Below, piece after piece: positions 41,410 to 49,557 of a DNA stretch of 64,000 nt. How positions within the stretch are numbered: the stretch's first letter is position 1; each line of letters opens with the position of its first letter. The DNA lies in assembly GCA_963836265.1 (NCBI GenBank), contig CAWIIO010000009.1:62001-126000 (forward strand), written 5' to 3'. This DNA comes from CAIWHR01 sp963836265 (lineage in GTDB: Bacteria > Pseudomonadota > Gammaproteobacteria > Burkholderiales > Casimicrobiaceae). The position numbers were made by a program, and so were the translations under genes. The notes under the pieces are model-generated. The model worked only from the letters and a program-made list of their open reading frames with translations. It made no database searches and was not told the DNA's origin.

Positions 41410-41808
41410 TCAGCCCGTCGTCCCGCCCTGCGGTGGACTCGGCGGTGCCAACGCGTCGCGGGGCGGGACCGCGGCATCCGTCGCCTTGGCGTGGTCGGCA
41501 GCTTCGCCCTTGAGACGATTCATGTCTTCCTCTATCGCCTTCGCCTCCTCCCTCGGAAAGCGCCGGATGTCGACAATGTCGGTGGGTTTGAACGCCCAGA
41601 TCAGGGCCTGGACCCACGGAAGAACGGTTGGCAACAATCCGGCCCACCCCATCAGCTTGACCGCTTCGGCCTCCGGGTGGTTGCGCGCGAGGGCGATGCG
41701 CCCGGGCAATCCCGCGATAAAGATATAGATGAGAATCCCCGCGCCGCCCGCCAGGAAGGCCGTGGCAAAGGTCGCGTAGTCCCAGAAATCGAGTTCGAAG
41801 CCGAGCAT
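41410..41808 (-). CDS. DUF3302 (YiaW-like) inner-membrane protein
   Basis: A 132-residue membrane protein. Helix 1 is about residues 8-32 (FWDYATFATAFLAGGAGILIYIFIAGL). The segment PGRIALARNHPEAEAVKLMGWAGLLPTVLPWVQALIWAF holds helix 2 and matches the YiaW pattern (RNHP.A.A....GW). A charged C-terminus with REEAKAIEEDMNRLKGE follows. In enterobacteria yiaW is paired with yiaV, an HlyD-type gene, as this one is here. The function is unknown. It lies 12 bp upstream of the HlyD gene. Confidence 0.82.
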   Translation of the reverse strand: MLGFELDFWDYATFATAFLAGGAGILIYIFIAGLPGRIALARNHPEAEAVKLMGWAGLLPTVLPWVQALIWAFKPTDIVDIRRFPREEAKAIEEDMNRLKGEAADHAKATDAAVPPRDALAPPSPPQGGTTG

Positions 41809-41818
41809 GGCTCTTCTC

Positions 41819-42616
41819 CTATCGTGAGGTCGTGCCCGCGAAGCTCGCGTAGTACGCGGCGAGCATCGCGATCTCCTCGCCGGTCAGCGGGCGAGCAACG
41901 TTGCGCATCTGCTCGCTGATGTCGTTATGTCGGTTGCCGGACTTGAACGCCTGCAGCTCCTGTTCGAGATAGGCGCGCTGCTGGCCGCGCAGTTCCGGCG
42001 CGCCGATCGTCAGGCCCAGCGGCCCATGACATGCGGCACACGACGCAATGCCTCGCATCGGGCTACCCACTTCGATCAGGTTCCGCGCCGCCGCGTCGGT
42101 GGAACCTGGCATGGCCGTGGCCACGGCGAAGGGGCTCGGCAGCGATGCAAAGTATGTTGCGAGGTCGAGGATTTGTTGCTGCGACAACGGAGCGACGTAC
42201 ACGCCCATGATGGCCGTGGCGCGCTTGCCGCTTTTGTAGTCTTCGAGTTGCTTGTAGAGCGCGGCCGCGCTTTGGCCGGCCAGACTCGGAAACGCCGCGT
42301 CGGCGCTGATCCCGTTGGCCCCATGGCAACTGTTGCAGGGGGTCGCGAGCGCAGCTCCGCGCGCCGCGTCACCGTGCGTCAGCAGGCTGCGCGTCGCCGT
42401 CGTCCACGCAACGTCCGAGGCCGGTTGACCTTTCCCCCGCACGGAAGCATCGGTGCTTTCGATCGGCAAGCCGACCGCGCGGCAGATCGTGGTCCAAAGG
42501 TCGGCGGCTGCACTGGTTTGGGCCGAAGGAAGCCAGACGAAGCCGATCACCCCCGCGACGAGGAACAGGACGACGGTGCCGCCGATCCAGGCCGCGAATC
42601 GCGGATCGCTCTTCAT
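41819..42616 (-). CDS. Dihaem cytochrome c (c4-like), oxidase-associated
   Basis: A 265-residue protein starting MKSDPRFAAWIGGTVVLFLVAGVIGFVWLP (membrane anchor or signal). It has two c-type haem sites, CNSCHGANG near residue 106 and CAACHGPLG near 200, each followed by the distal Met regions of cytochrome c domains (YKQLEDYKSGKRATAIMG and YLEQELQAFKSGNRHNDISEQM). Its start overlaps the stop of the oxidase subunit I gene (ATGA). It is probably the immediate electron donor to that oxidase. The open frame that extends 1.6 kb upstream is the frameshifted subunit I. Confidence 0.88.
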   Translation of the reverse strand: MKSDPRFAAWIGGTVVLFLVAGVIGFVWLPSAQTSAAADLWTTICRAVGLPIESTDASVRGKGQPASDVAWTTATRSLLTHGDAARGAALATPCNSCHGANGISADAAFPSLAGQSAAALYKQLEDYKSGKRATAIMGVYVAPLSQQQILDLATYFASLPSPFAVATAMPGSTDAAARNLIEVGSPMRGIASCAACHGPLGLTIGAPELRGQQRAYLEQELQAFKSGNRHNDISEQMRNVARPLTGEEIAMLAAYYASFAGTTSR

Positions 42617-44233
42617 CGCACCTGGACCGGATACGCCGCCACGCCGGTATTCTTGAGCAGCAGCGACTGCGCCACCGGGTAGCCGTAGTTCGCGACGGTC
42701 AACGCCACCACGAGCAACACCCACACGCCGAAACCGTTGAGCGAGCGCGGCAGGCTGCGCGGCGGATGGACCGCGAGCGAGAACGTGAGCGGCGAAACGG
42801 CGGCCGCGGGCGCGCGATGCGAGGCGAGCAGGATGCCGATCAACAACACCGCGGAGAACACGAGCACGAATCCGCCGATTGCGGATACGCTGACCCAGAT
42901 GGCTTGCGGCGCCAGCGCCGGATCGGCGTAGTCGTAGTAGGCCATGCGCCGCGGCTGTCCCATGACGCCGACCACGTGCCAGGGTAGCGTCGTGACCAGC
43001 ATGCCGACGAACCAGGTCCACAACTGCCAGCCGGACGAGCTTCGGCGCAGCCAGCGGCCGGCCGGTGAGGCGCGGCCACAGTTCGTACGCAATCGCGAAG
43101 TACATGATCACGATCGAGCCGCCATAGATCAGGTGGAAGTGCCCGGTGACCCACTGCGTGTTGTGGACGGTCGAATTCATCGCGTAGCTCATGTTGATGA
43201 GACCGCTCGCCCCGCCGAGTCCCAGCATCACCAGCGAGAATGCCGACGCGAGGACGAACGGACGGTCCCATGGCAACGCGGCGATCCAGCCCAACAGTCC
43301 GCGGCCTCCGCGCAGGCGTCCGGCGATCTCGAGCGAAGCGCAGATCGTGAAGATCGTGAGCAGCGTGGGCACGGCCACCATGCCGGTGAACACGGCATGG
43401 ATGAACTTGAATCCGGCACCGATCTGCGGATCGGCAAACAGATGATGAAAGCCGATGGGCATGGAAAATACGAGCAGCAGCAGGAAGGCGACGCGGCCCA
43501 TCCGGTCGCTGTAGAGGCGCCCTCCGGCGGCCTGCGGCAGCAGCGTGTAGAACGCGATGTAGGAAGGGATCAGCCAGAAGTAGACGATGGCGTGCAGCGT
43601 CCAGGAGAACAGCACGCGGGCAAGCCCGGCATCGACCGTCGCGGTCCAGCCGAAGGCATTGGGCAGGATCAGGAACACGATCTCCGAGCCGACGCCGAGC
43701 GACGTCCAGGCCCAGAGCAGTGCGCCGGCGGTGGTGGCGAACATCGCGAGCGGAACCGGGAGACCGGGATGGTCGCGCTTCCAGCGCGCAAAGTGCGAGA
43801 CCATCAGTCCGATCCAGATCCACGAGCCGACGACGGCAACCAGGACGCCGATGTAGTAGAAGGGGCTCCCCTCAAGCGGCGGATAGAACGTGTAGAGCAC
43901 GGTCGCGTCGCCTGCCGCAACCGTCGCCAGCGCGATCGCCGCGCCCGCGATCACCAGCCAGAACGCGAGCCACGCGAGCCGCATGCCGTGCATCGGCCGG
44001 CCGAGCGAGACGGCGCACACGGCATAGCCGAATCCCATCGCGACGAGCGTCGGAAACACGTAGGCGAGCGTGGTGCCGTGCGCCGTGACGGCGCGGTAGT
44101 AGTGCTCGGGTTCGACCCATCGATGCAGCGGGCTGCGCACGAGCATCTGCCAGGCGCCGAGCGGGATGGCGAGCGCGAAGGCCGCGAACGCAGCCCAGAA
44201 ATGCGCGAGAACGAGGCGATTACTGCCGTACAC
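42613..44233 (-). pseudogene. ba3-type haem-copper oxidase subunit I, frameshifted
   Basis: The B-type subunit I sequence is clear up to residue 400 or so: HFWAAFAAFALAIPLGAWQML, FSWTLHAIVYFWLIPSYIAFYTLLP (the CuB His and cross-linked Tyr spaced H-x3-Y), FHHLFADP (two CuB His), VTGHFHLIYGG (haem His pair). After KLVRL the frame is lost. One surplus G near 43027 explains it, since removing one base gives RLQLWTWFVGMLVTTLPWHVV in the frame that continues to 42613. The protein would be about 539 residues, normal for ba3/CbaA. It may be a genuine null or an assembly error. It overlaps subunit II by 14 bp. Confidence 0.85.
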
Positions 44234-44783
44234 AGGACGCTCTCGGCTGCCCGGCGTAAGTGCGGGCGAACTCCTGGCGGTCGACGACCTTGACCCGCGC
44301 CCACATGCCTTCGTGTCCCACGCTGCAATACTCGTGGCACGGCATCGCGTGATCCCCCGGCTTGTCGAACCGCGTCCGTACCTCGGCGACGAATCCGGGA
44401 ACCACCATGCTGTTCACATTGGTCCCCGTGACGAGGAAGCCGTGCACGACGTCGGGACTCGTCACGCGGAACACGACCCGCGTATCCGTGGGCACCACGA
44501 TGCACTGCGGCACGAAGGAATACTGCTGTGCGATGACGCGCACGACCGCCGATCCGTCCGGCAGAAGCTCTGTCCCGAGGTTCCCCTCCATGAACTCACC
44601 TGAGAGATGCAGTCGGCTCGCGTCGATCGCCTCCACGTTCGACGGCGGCTGCGCGGCCCAATGCACGCTGGCCAGGATGATCACCGCCAGCACGAACGCG
44701 ACCACGCCGCCGACCACGTACGACCAGCGTCGCTCGGCACCGTCGACGACATCGGGAGGCGCCGCGTTCGAGAGCTCAGCCAA
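44220..44783 (-). CDS. Cytochrome oxidase subunit II (CuA), ba3-type
   Basis: A 187-residue subunit with one membrane helix (WSYVVGGVVAFVLAVIILASVHW, about 20-42) and a cupredoxin domain. The CuA site is DVVHGFLVTGTNVN (His ligand) and CHEYCSVGHEGMWARVKV (CxxxC, His, Met), complete. The short single-helix form is usual for B-type oxidases. It overlaps the small subunit upstream by 8 bp and subunit I downstream by 14 bp, so the four are translationally linked. Confidence 0.92.
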   Translation of the reverse strand: MAELSNAAPPDVVDGAERRWSYVVGGVVAFVLAVIILASVHWAAQPPSNVEAIDASRLHLSGEFMEGNLGTELLPDGSAVVRVIAQQYSFVPQCIVVPTDTRVVFRVTSPDVVHGFLVTGTNVNSMVVPGFVAEVRTRFDKPGDHAMPCHEYCSVGHEGMWARVKVVDRQEFARTYAGQPRASCVRQ

Positions 44784-45000
44784 CCGCGCCTCGCGGCAGG
44801 AAGACGAAGACGAAGAACGCGAGCCAGATCGCGAGCAGGATCGCGACGGTCAGCCCGGCGAGCGCGAGCGCGCCGCGCGGGCCCCTCGCGACAATCTTGC
44901 GCATTTCGTCCTTGTCGCCGAGCAAGGCCACGTTCTCGGGCCGAAACGCCGACGAAACGTGGTCCTCCACACCAGGCACCAGCTTAGATTCCTCGGACAT
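44776..45000 (-). CDS. Small membrane subunit of the ba3-type oxidase
   Basis: A 74-residue single-span protein starting MSEESKLVPGVEDHVSSAFRPENVALLGDKDEMRKIVARG, with a C-terminal helix ALALAGLTVAILLAIWLAFFVFVFLP. Its length and position immediately before subunit II match the small CbaD/subunit IIa-type proteins of ba3 oxidases. Sequence similarity is not conclusive. The longer upstream frame is a shadow. Its start lies inside the 3' end of the SRPBCC gene. Confidence 0.65.
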   Translation of the reverse strand: MSEESKLVPGVEDHVSSAFRPENVALLGDKDEMRKIVARGPRGALALAGLTVAILLAIWLAFFVFVFLPRGAVG

Positions 45001-45469
45001 AACCGGGAAGGTGCTCGCATGCGCTTTTGAACATCGAGTCGAAATACAGGTGCGACAATGGACCGCCCGCCGCGACCGGGATGCGCGGCTCGATGCCAAC
45101 TCGGTAGGTGAAGCGCGTCCTGCCGGGCGCCGTCTCCTCCAGCAGGTAGTCCTCGGCCAGCGCGTGGGCCAGCGGCATCGACGTACCGGTGAGGTAAAAC
45201 GAGCACCTGCGATCCGGCTCCCAGCGGAAGAAGTGCTCGAACAAGGTGGCCGCCGCGAGCGTTACGGTGCGGGTCGAGCCGACACCGTGCGGTCGCGGAC
45301 TCGTCCATTCGACCTTGTGGATGGCATGAAACCACTTGGGCCACGAATTCTCGTCGTCGAAGATAGCAAACACCTTGGCCGGTGTCGCGTCCAGATCGAC
45401 TTCATGCTGGAAGCGCATCGGCGCGGTCTCGAAGAACGACGCATCGACAGGGTGGCAATCGAAGTGCAT
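44984..45469 (-). CDS. SRPBCC (polyketide-cyclase-like) protein
   Basis: A 161-residue START/SRPBCC-fold protein: MRFQHEVDLDATPAKVFAIFDDENSWPKWFHAIHKVEWTSPRPHGVGSTRTVTL is the usual N-terminal half, and YLLEETAPGRTRFTYRVGIEPRIP the second. An AGGAGG site nine bases upstream supports the first Met. The hydrophobic cavity of this fold binds lipids or aromatic compounds. It is transcribed with the oxidase genes. A role as a cofactor or substrate binder is possible but not shown. Confidence 0.85.
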   Translation of the reverse strand: MHFDCHPVDASFFETAPMRFQHEVDLDATPAKVFAIFDDENSWPKWFHAIHKVEWTSPRPHGVGSTRTVTLAAATLFEHFFRWEPDRRCSFYLTGTSMPLAHALAEDYLLEETAPGRTRFTYRVGIEPRIPVAAGGPLSHLYFDSMFKSACEHLPGYVRGI

Positions 45470-45534
45470 GACGGGTGACCTCCTCGTAGCGATTCAACCA
45501 GCTGAACACGGGCGCGACAGCGCGAAACAACGGG

Positions 45535-47754
45535 CTAGTTTCGTGGCGTGGCGGAAAGCGCGGCGAGCACCACCTCGGGTCGAAACGGCACCGACCGCAG
45601 CCGCGCTCCCGTCGCATCGAACACGGCATTCGCGATGACCGACGGAACCACGGACGTCGTCGGTTCGCCCGCGCCCCAAGGAACTTCTGCCGGCCGGTCG
45701 ATCAGATCGATCACAACCTCGGGCACGTTGGGAAACGTCAGGATCGGATAGCTTCCCCAGTTGAGGCTGGTGACCGCGCTGCGGCTGAAGGTCAGCTTCT
45801 CGACGAGGGTGCGGCTCAACGCCTGTACGACATTGCCTTCGATCTGGTTGCGCAAGCCGTCGGGGTTAATGATCTGACCGCAGTCGTGCACGACGAACAC
45901 GCGCTCGACCTTGACGTGTCCCGTCTTGCGATCGACCGTCACGTCGGCGACGATGCCCACATACGTGCGGACGAGTTCGTACTTCGTGTAGCTCACGCCA
46001 CGGCCGCGTGCGATGGGGCCGACATCGCGCGGCTTGGTACCTCGCGGCTCCCACTTGGCGAATTGCCGCAGGCGCTCGAGCAGTTCAAGTCCACGTGCAT
46101 CGGTGAGGTATCGCTTGCGGATCTCGAAAGGATCGACATTCGTTGCGGCCGCAATCTCATCGAGAAAGCTCTCGTTGCCGAACGTGTCCTGCATGCGCCC
46201 CGGCGCGCGAATCCACGCCGCCGGTAACGGCGTGTCGACCAGCCAGTGCGCGGTAAACTTGTTGTTCGGGAGCGCGTAGGGAATGCCGAGACCGATGTTG
46301 TGCAGCGGAGCGCCGGGGGGTCCGTACTTCGGCAAGTTCGCGAGTTTTGCTGCGAGCAACGTGACCCCCGAGCGTCGCATCGGCCGCTCAGGCCCGAAGA
46401 TGTCGGACTCCCACGCGGCGATTCCGCCCTGGTCATCGATCCGGGCGCGGTAGTCGAGCAGCACCGGCGGGCCCTTCGGATCCCAGCCGTGCTCGTCCCA
46501 GCGCATCCATTGCAGGCGGACGGGGCGGCCGATCTCCCGGGAAATCAGCGCCGCTTCCGAGGAGCAGTCGTCGGAACCGTTGCGTCCATAGCATCCGGCG
46601 CCTTCGACGTAAATGCACCGGACGTTCTCCGGCTTCAACTGAAGCATGGTCGCGAGCTGCTTGCGCAACAGGTGGCTCGCCTGCGACGGCGTCCACACCG
46701 TCAGTTGGCCCTTCTTGTAATCGGCGACCGCGCAGGACGGACCGATCGACCCATGCGTGTTCATCGCGAGGTCGTACGTCGCCTGCAGCGTTCGGCCAGC
46801 CACCTTGAACGACTCGGTCGTATTGCCTACGCTCTGGAACACGTCCGTGCGCTCGATCCTGGAGTTGCGCACGTACTCGAAGAGCTGCGACTCCACCGGC
46901 AGGCCGGCCCAGTCCGACCACTTCGGGACGATCGTGGTAGAGGCGCTGATCGCTGCCCATTCGTTGGTCGCGACCACCGCGAGGAAGTCGCCCTTGCGCA
47001 CAGCGCGCACGTAGCCCTTGATCTTCCGGCACGCGGCATCGTCGAAGCTCAACAGCGTCGAGCCGACCCCGGCAGGGTGAACCACCCGCGCGTGCAGCAT
47101 GCCCGGGACCTTCACGTCCTGCACGAAGTCGAAGGTCCCGAAGATCTTGGCCGGAATGTCGAGCCGCGGTACCGACTTGCCGACAATCGTATAGTCCTTC
47201 GGATCCTTTAGAGGCGCCGCTGGGTTCACCTTGATCGTGAGGTTACGATCGCCTACGAGCTCGGCATACGGCACCGACTTGCTGCCGCCGCGCAGACTAA
47301 CGATGCCGTCGCGAATGACGAGCTCGGCTTTCGCGGCACCGAGCTTGCGCGCGGCCTCGTCGAGCAGCGCGTCGCGTGCCGTCGCCGCCGCGCGACGGAT
47401 CTGCATGCCACCGTCCTGGATCGAGAGGCTGGCAAACGTCGGGCCCTGGTTCGGCGTCAGTGCGGTATCGCCCTGGATCGTCGTCACGCGCGCAAAAGGC
47501 ACCGACAGCTCTTCGGCGGCGATCTGGGTGAGGGCGGTCAACGCGCCAGTGCCGAGCTCCACTTTGCCCGAGTAGAGGGTCACCACGCCCTTATCGTCGA
47601 TCGCGAGGAACGCGCCGACGTCGTCGGGGTCGACGCTCTTGTCGGCATTGCGACTGGCCTGCGCATCGGCGAATCGCGGTGTGAGCGCGAATGTCACCAC
47701 GAACGAGCCCCCTGCCTTCAGGAAGGCGCGACGCGAAAACTCGGTATCGAGCAT
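45535..47754 (-). CDS. Molybdopterin-binding aldehyde/isoquinoline oxidoreductase large subunit (IorB/OxiB-like)
   Basis: A 739-residue protein of the xanthine-dehydrogenase superfamily, IorB branch. The start MLDTEFSRRAFLKAGGSFVVTFALTPRFADA is a Tat signal with SRRAFLK. The 460-bp upstream open frame overlaps the small subunit gene. Molybdenum-cofactor segments are GGMQIRRAAATARDALLDEA, HGSIGPSCAVADYKKGQLTVWTPSQASHLLRKQLA, YGRNGSDDCSSEAALISREIGRPVRLQWMRWDEHGWDPKG and GEPTTSVVPSVIANAVFDATGARLR. Such two-subunit enzymes are periplasmic and oxidise N-heterocycles or aldehydes, passing electrons to cytochromes. The small subunit is the frameshifted gene upstream. Confidence 0.88.
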   Translation of the reverse strand: MLDTEFSRRAFLKAGGSFVVTFALTPRFADAQASRNADKSVDPDDVGAFLAIDDKGVVTLYSGKVELGTGALTALTQIAAEELSVPFARVTTIQGDTALTPNQGPTFASLSIQDGGMQIRRAAATARDALLDEAARKLGAAKAELVIRDGIVSLRGGSKSVPYAELVGDRNLTIKVNPAAPLKDPKDYTIVGKSVPRLDIPAKIFGTFDFVQDVKVPGMLHARVVHPAGVGSTLLSFDDAACRKIKGYVRAVRKGDFLAVVATNEWAAISASTTIVPKWSDWAGLPVESQLFEYVRNSRIERTDVFQSVGNTTESFKVAGRTLQATYDLAMNTHGSIGPSCAVADYKKGQLTVWTPSQASHLLRKQLATMLQLKPENVRCIYVEGAGCYGRNGSDDCSSEAALISREIGRPVRLQWMRWDEHGWDPKGPPVLLDYRARIDDQGGIAAWESDIFGPERPMRRSGVTLLAAKLANLPKYGPPGAPLHNIGLGIPYALPNNKFTAHWLVDTPLPAAWIRAPGRMQDTFGNESFLDEIAAATNVDPFEIRKRYLTDARGLELLERLRQFAKWEPRGTKPRDVGPIARGRGVSYTKYELVRTYVGIVADVTVDRKTGHVKVERVFVVHDCGQIINPDGLRNQIEGNVVQALSRTLVEKLTFSRSAVTSLNWGSYPILTFPNVPEVVIDLIDRPAEVPWGAGEPTTSVVPSVIANAVFDATGARLRSVPFRPEVVLAALSATPRN

Positions 47755-47768
47755 CGGAGCCTCCGACT

Positions 47769-48238
47769 TCAAGCCATCTTCTCGGCCGCACGCATCACGG
47801 CGCGCAGGATGCGCACGTGCGTGCCACACTTGCACAGGTTGCCGGCGAGCGCCTGTCGCACCTGCTCTTCCGTCGGGTGCTTGTATTTGGCGAGCAAGCC
47901 CGCCGCCTGCATGATCATGCCGTTGATGCAATAGCCGCATTGCGCGGCCTGCTCGTCGATGAATGCCTGCTGCAGCGGATGCGGCTTGTCGGGGGTGCCG
48001 AGCCCTTCCAGCGTGACGACCTCGGCACCGGCCACCGCCGAGATCGGCATCACGCAGAGCGCAACGGCTCCCCGTAGTAGTGCACGGTGCAGGCCCCGCA
48101 CTGCGCGAGTCCGCACCCGAAGTGAAGTCCGTGCAGGCCGAGCTCGTCGCGCAAGGCGTACAGCAACGGCATGCTCGGATCCTCTGTGTGCAGGACCTCA
48201 TCCTTGCCATTGACTTTCAGATTGATGGCGGTGGTCAT
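47769..48238 (-). pseudogene. [2Fe-2S] subunit of the molybdenum hydroxylase, frameshifted (IorA/OxiA-like)
   Basis: The N-terminal half (MTTAINLKVNGKDEVLHTEDPSMPLLYALRDELGLHGLHFGCGLAQCGACTVHY) contains the first cluster (C-x4-C-x2-C) and ends in frame 1 at GEPLRSA. The C-terminal half continues in another frame (CVMPISAVAGAEVVTLEGLG, then QAAQCGYCINGMIMQAAGLLA and NLCKCGTHVRILRAVMRAA), with the second cluster. One missing base near 48051 would rejoin them as EPLRSCVMPISAV, exactly the family pattern. So all four iron-sulfur ligand groups are encoded and a single-base deletion separates them. The total length of 156 residues is normal. Confidence 0.85.
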
Positions 48239-48250
48239 GGCATCGATCCG

Positions 48251-48478
48251 TCAGCGCCAGGCCGCACGCCATGACGAATTGATCTGCAGCCAGACGTCGT
48301 TGCCCGAATCCGCCGCACCGTCCCAGCCATCGATCCGCAGCACCGGTGCCTCCGTCGTCGCCGCCGTGGCGGTCGCCGGAGCGATCGGGGTCGAAGTCGC
48401 ACCGAAGAGCGGGAGCGAGAGAGCGGGCGCGGCAACCGCGCCTGTGCATGTGATCAGGAATGTTCTGCGGTCGGGCAT
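48251..48478 (-). CDS. Small Tat-exported protein next to the molybdenum hydroxylase
   Basis: A 75-residue protein starting MPDRRTFLITCTGAVAAPALSLPLFG, a twin-arginine type signal. The rest is short (APVLRIDGWDGAADSGNDVWLQINSSWRAAWR). Small proteins ending in a SSWR-AWR tail occur beside such oxidoreductase genes, which suggests an accessory subunit or chaperone. This is from memory of similar loci, not a strong identification. It overlaps the TPR gene upstream by 25 bp and lies 12 bp before the [2Fe-2S] subunit. Confidence 0.6.
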   Translation of the reverse strand: MPDRRTFLITCTGAVAAPALSLPLFGATSTPIAPATATAATTEAPVLRIDGWDGAADSGNDVWLQINSSWRAAWR

Positions 48479-49557
48479 ATCTCGTCTCCAAGGCGGTCGC
48501 AAGCGGCCGCATACAGGTCGATGGCCCTTGCCGTCGGCCGATTGTCGCGATTCAGGCGCGCGAGCTCGATGGCTCGCCTTGCATCGTCACCACTGCCGAG
48601 ATAGAACTCGGCCGCGTGATCCGCGAACGCGAGAGGGTGTTTGGCCAGAAGCGCCTCGAAGCCGGTGCGCGCGGTCGCGAGTCGGGACGTAGCTTCTTCT
48701 TCGTTGCCCGCTGCGGTGGCCACATCGGCGAGGCGCCACGAGACTTCGGGGTCGCCACTTGCGACGACGGGCAACAGCAGGTCGCGAGCCGCGGGGAGAT
48801 CATCATCGTCTAGAAGGATCTCCGCCATATGCACGCGCGCCTTGACGTAGCAGGGAAGGTGGTCGATCGCCCGGCGATACCACCGCGCGGCGCGCTGCGG
48901 CTCGGGCGTGTCTAGGCTCTCACCCCACAGCGCACCGAGTTGAAAGCACACCCAGGCAAGCGCGAAGGGGGACACGTCCGGATATTCGCGCAACGCGCGC
49001 AGATATGTGCGATCGGCTTCCTCGAACTCGCCAAGGTCTGCGAGCAGCGCACCCAAGGGCACGAGTTCTGCCCATTGCCCCGGTCGATCCGCTCGCGCGC
49101 GGCGTATTGCAATGACACCCCGGAGGTTGCAGCCCGTGGCTTGATCGATGGAAAGCGCAAGGCGGTCAGTGTCGCTTGCGGGTGCTCCCGCGCACAGGGC
49201 CTGTTCGAGCGCGGCCCTGGCTTGCGCAAACCGATGCGTCGCGCAGGCGACTTGCCCTACGATCAACGCGGCGCGTCCAACATCCGGGCCTGCACGGGCG
49301 AATTCGTCGACCATCGATTCGAGCCGTTCGAACGCCGCGAGATCGCCAACGAACTGCGCCGTCAACTGTTCCTGCTCGACGATCAGTTCCGCCGTTCCCC
49401 GTCGCGTAGGTGCGCGCCAGAATTGGCTCCATGACTGTCGGCGCGCGCTTTCGAGGTTGATGGCCGCAATCTCGCCGTCCGTTACCGACACGAACTGATG
49501 CACGACGTCCGAGGCGTCGCTTGCCCAGCGCAAACCATGCCCGTCCTCTCGTCTCAT
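48454..49557 (-). CDS. TPR-repeat protein of unknown role
   Basis: A 367-residue soluble protein, probably starting at the ATG that overlaps the RoxA-like stop (ATGA, giving MRREDGHGLRWASD). Tetratricopeptide-like helices run through the middle: RFAQARAALEQALCAGAP, LGEFEEADRTYLRALREYPDVSPFALAWVCFQLGALWG, AARWYRRAIDHLPCYVKARVHMAEILLDDDDLPAARDLLLPVVA and DARRAIELARLNRDN. No signal peptide was seen. Such proteins commonly scaffold other proteins. It is translationally coupled to the RoxA-like cytochrome gene and precedes the molybdenum hydroxylase genes. Confidence 0.75.
   Translation of the reverse strand: MRREDGHGLRWASDASDVVHQFVSVTDGEIAAINLESARRQSWSQFWRAPTRRGTAELIVEQEQLTAQFVGDLAAFERLESMVDEFARAGPDVGRAALIVGQVACATHRFAQARAALEQALCAGAPASDTDRLALSIDQATGCNLRGVIAIRRARADRPGQWAELVPLGALLADLGEFEEADRTYLRALREYPDVSPFALAWVCFQLGALWGESLDTPEPQRAARWYRRAIDHLPCYVKARVHMAEILLDDDDLPAARDLLLPVVASGDPEVSWRLADVATAAGNEEEATSRLATARTGFEALLAKHPLAFADHAAEFYLGSGDDARRAIELARLNRDNRPTARAIDLYAAACDRLGDEICPTAEHS

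Noticed and set aside
41819..44233. An 804-residue oxidase-cytochrome c fusion protein
   Set aside because: The junction segment is arginine-rich and unlike protein, while another frame encodes the true oxidase C-terminus. A frameshift explains it.
44776..45099. Longer form of the small oxidase subunit
   Set aside because: The extra 33 residues overlap the SRPBCC gene and are not protein-like.
45535..48210. An 891-residue form of the molybdenum hydroxylase
   Set aside because: The first 152 residues are a shadow of the [2Fe-2S] subunit. The Tat signal marks the real start at 47754.
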